From an uncultured Haloferula sp. (lineage in GTDB: Bacteria; Verrucomicrobiota; Verrucomicrobiae; Verrucomicrobiales; Akkermansiaceae), in assembly GCA_946885645.1 (NCBI GenBank), contig CAMPGU010000062.1, positions 1 to 16,834 of the forward strand: DNA of 16,834 bases, written 5' to 3'. The position numbers were made by a program, and so were the translations under genes. Positions 15,484-16,834 of this stretch are shown one piece after another; positions within the stretch are counted from its first letter, which is position 1; each line of letters starts with the position of its first letter. The notes under the pieces are model-generated. The model saw only the letters and a program-made list of their open reading frames with translations, had not been told where the DNA came from and did not search any database.

Positions 15484-16366
15484 TCAAAGAAGCATTTCGG
15501 AAGTAGAATCCGGAACGGTTGTTGGTTCGGTTTCAGTTCGTGCCTGCTGCTGGCTGAAGACTCTCGGTGGCACGTTGCCCAGGGCTTGACGGGGACGTTC
15601 TTCGTTGTAGGCGGTCATCCACTCATGGGTGATTTCGCGGACTTCGGTGAGTGAGGCAAAGAGGTGGGCGTCGAGGACCTCGCGGCGGAAGGTCCGGTTG
15701 AAGCGCTCGATGTAGGCGTTCTGGGTCGGTTTGCCGGGCTGGATGTAGTGGAGCCTCACGCCATTGGTCTCGGCCCAGGCGACAAGCTTGGCCGACTGCA
15801 GTTCGGGGCCGTTGTCGATGCGGATCTGATCCGGCAACGGCCTGCTTTCCTTGAGCTGATCGAGCACCCGCACGACCCGCTCCGCAGGCAACGAGCTGTC
15901 GATCTCGATGGCCAGCGCCTCGCGGGCGCCTTCGTCGATGAGGTTGAAGGTGCGGAACCGTTTCCCGCAAAACAGCGTGTCGTACATGAAGTCCATCGCC
16001 CACATGCGGTGCGGTTCGGCAGGGACCTCAAGCGGGTTACCTGACCCGTGTCGGGAGCCGCCGCTTGGTTCGTCTCGGCAGGTTGAGCTTCATCGCGCGG
16101 TAGACCCGCCACACGCGCTTGTGGTTCCACCGCTCGTCGCGTTGGCGCAGCCAGTGGAAGCACTTCCAGAAGCCCCAGCGGCCGTGCTTGCCGACGACCT
16201 CGTTGAGCCGCGCGATGACCGGTGCGTCCCGTTCGCGGCGGTCCGTCTGCGGACGATACCAGCGCGAACGGCCGATTTTCAGAAGGCGGCACGCCCGAGC
16301 CACCGGGACCTCTTGTTCCTCCACCAGCCAGCCGGCGGCTTCCTGCCGCTCGGCCGGCGTCAGAGC
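15484..16366 (-). pseudogene. IS3-family transposase OrfB (DDE integrase domain), frameshifted
   Basis: Read through the -1 slip, the product begins ALTPAERQEAAGWLVEE and shows the HTH_21-type region (GRWGFWKCFHWL ... WRVYRAMKLNL), followed by an integrase core (rve). The catalytic triad is present: D in WAMDFMYD, D in IRIDNGPEL, and E in AYIERFNRTFRREV, with exactly 35 residues between the second D and the E. The frame stops at TAA (16037-16039) after RLPTRVR and resumes one base later as NPLEVPAEPHRMWAMDF. Removing the single base at 16039 (an A on the plus strand) restores one continuous orfB. This is a mutation inside the domain linker, away from the normal programmed site, so transposase is likely dead. 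Everything else is well preserved, which suggests recent decay or a sequencing error. Confidence 0.88.
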
Positions 16367-16626
16367 TTTTTTTCGATGGGTTCCTTCAACGCGTGGTTCT
16401 CCATTGCGAGGTCGGCATACATCTGCTTGAGCTTGGCTTGCTCGGCTTCGAGCTCCTTGATGCGCTTGGGTTCGGCGACGCTCAGGCCGCCGTATTTGCT
16501 CTTCCAGTTGTAGTAGGTAGGCTGGCTGATGCCGTGCTTGCGGCACACTTCGGCGACCTTCATGCCTCCGTCGGCCTCCTTGAGGATCGCCACGATCTGG
16601 CTCTCGGTGAATCGGCTTTTCTTCAT
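16360..16626 (-). CDS. IS3-family transposase OrfA (88 aa)
   Basis: This is the DNA-binding half of the IS3 transposase, which recognises the terminal repeats. Residues 3-50 form the HTH_Tnp_1-type helix-turn-helix (FTESQIVAILKEADGG, VCRKHGISQPTYYNWKSKYG). Residues about 57-84 form a leucine-zipper-like coiled coil (RIKELEAEQAKLKQM) for multimerisation. The ATG is at 16624-16626, with no obvious Shine-Dalgarno site. It ends at TGA (16360-16362), just past the A-run where ribosomes are expected to shift -1 into orfB. Length and layout are typical for the family and the gene is intact. Confidence 0.93.
   Translation of the reverse strand: MKKSRFTESQIVAILKEADGGMKVAEVCRKHGISQPTYYNWKSKYGGLSVAEPKRIKELEAEQAKLKQMYADLAMENHALKEPIEKKL
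16366..16372 (-). promoter_or_regulatory. Programmed -1 frameshift site A_AAA_AAG between orfA and orfB
   Basis: On the minus strand seven A residues (16367-16373) are followed by G. In the orfA frame they read GAA AAA AAG CTC TGA. A -1 slip on A_AAA_AAG changes the reading to GCT CTG ACG CCG, which is the first part of OrfB (ALTP). This heptamer at the end of orfA is the standard IS3 mechanism for making the OrfAB fusion transposase. Confidence 0.88.
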
Positions 16627-16682
16627 CGGTTCGGTGCTGTGATCCCGACCCGAACCCTCTCATTCCGAAATGCGTCACGCGA

Positions 16683-16695
16683 GGGGGATCTTACA
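16683..16695 (-). repeat. Terminal inverted repeat of the IS3 element, right (orfA side)
   Basis: GGGGGATCTTACA on the plus strand is the exact complement of the left repeat. It defines the outer end of the element upstream of orfA. Confidence 0.92.
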
Positions 16696-16783
16696 CTACC
16701 AATTCGTCTGTTCCCGCTGGCAAAAGGAGCCCGACCGGTTCAAATCAAACCCGTTCCACCTCTCTCCGGGACTGAACATCTAA

Positions 16784-16834
16784 GAGGCTGTCTGAAAAAT
16801 GATTTCGGAGTGATTTGAATCTGTACTATTTTGG
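16784..16834. mobile_element. Possible tip of another insertion sequence (cut by the window end)
   Basis: GAGGCTGTCTGAAAAATG (16784-16801) looks like the terminal repeat of several IS4/IS5/IS1182-like elements, which often start with GGCTGT and an A-run. Only 51 nt are available, with no coding sequence or second end, so this is a weak call from memory of IS termini. Confidence 0.25.

Larger units (their letters stand above)
15470..16695 (-). mobile_element. IS3-family insertion sequence, 1226 bp, with inactivated orfB
   Basis: The element is bounded by perfect 13-bp inverted repeats, TGTAAGATCCCCC at 15470-15482 and its complement at 16683-16695, with the TG...CA ends usual for IS3 elements. 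It carries orfA and orfB on the minus strand with an A_AAA_AAG slippage site between them. Length is within the usual IS3 range of 1.2-1.5 kb. It interrupts the glf remnant. No target-site duplication is visible: the flanks are GGTGC on the left and CTACC on the right. No Glf N-terminus appears on the far side, which suggests a deletion or rearrangement after insertion. The 1-nt insertion in orfB means the element is probably not autonomous. Confidence 0.92.

Noticed and set aside
16037..16041. A second programmed frameshift in orfB
   Set aside because: There is no slippery heptamer there, the family uses only the orfA/orfB site, and one inserted base explains it fully.
16696..16783. Continuation of glf beyond the insertion element
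   Set aside because: None of the minus-strand frames reads like the Glf N-terminal FAD-binding motif; I see nothing identifiable in this short stretch.

Overview
The window looks like a piece of a GC-rich chromosome from the phylum Verrucomicrobiota, possibly near Luteolibacter or Haloferula. That placement is an inference. It rests on the style of the exported proteins: calcium-binding DxDGDG repeats with a C-terminal YYRLRV ending, a GWNAIWLHGD/WRWNPNP protein, a very large secreted protein, weak or absent Shine-Dalgarno sites, and RHS debris. No rRNA, tRNA or marker gene is present to confirm it.

Region 1 (1-12226, minus strand) is one long operon, read right to left. Gene 1 is a 307-aa exported protein with thrombospondin-type-3-like calcium motifs. 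Gene 2 is a 554-aa exported protein of unknown function. Gene 3 is a 449-aa exported fibre-like protein with thirteen 10-residue repeats and a phage tail-collar domain. Gene 4 is a 2733-aa exported giant of unknown function. Gene 5 runs off the left edge; only its signal-peptide-like start is visible. The junctions are tight (ATGA overlap, 20 nt, 11 nt, TGATG overlap), so co-transcription and joint function at the cell surface or outside the cell are likely.

Region 2 (12227-14287) holds a 163-nt divergent intergenic region with a perfect inverted repeat. It is followed on the plus strand by a LytS/YehU-type membrane histidine kinase and a LytTR-type response regulator, which overlap at a TTGA junction. 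The divergent layout suggests that this two-component pair controls the exported-protein operon. I consider the combination of a LytTR switch with a giant/fibre/calcium-protein operon the best candidate in the window for an undescribed system.

Region 3 (14288-16834) is gene debris. It contains a fragment resembling an RHS/YD-repeat protein, fused in frame to a frameshifted fragment of UDP-galactopyranose mutase (glf). The glf fragment is cut by a 1226-bp IS3-family element with 13-bp perfect terminal inverted repeats. The element's orfA and its A_AAA_AAG frameshift site are intact, but its orfB has an extra base. The last ~50 bases contain what may be the tip of another insertion sequence.
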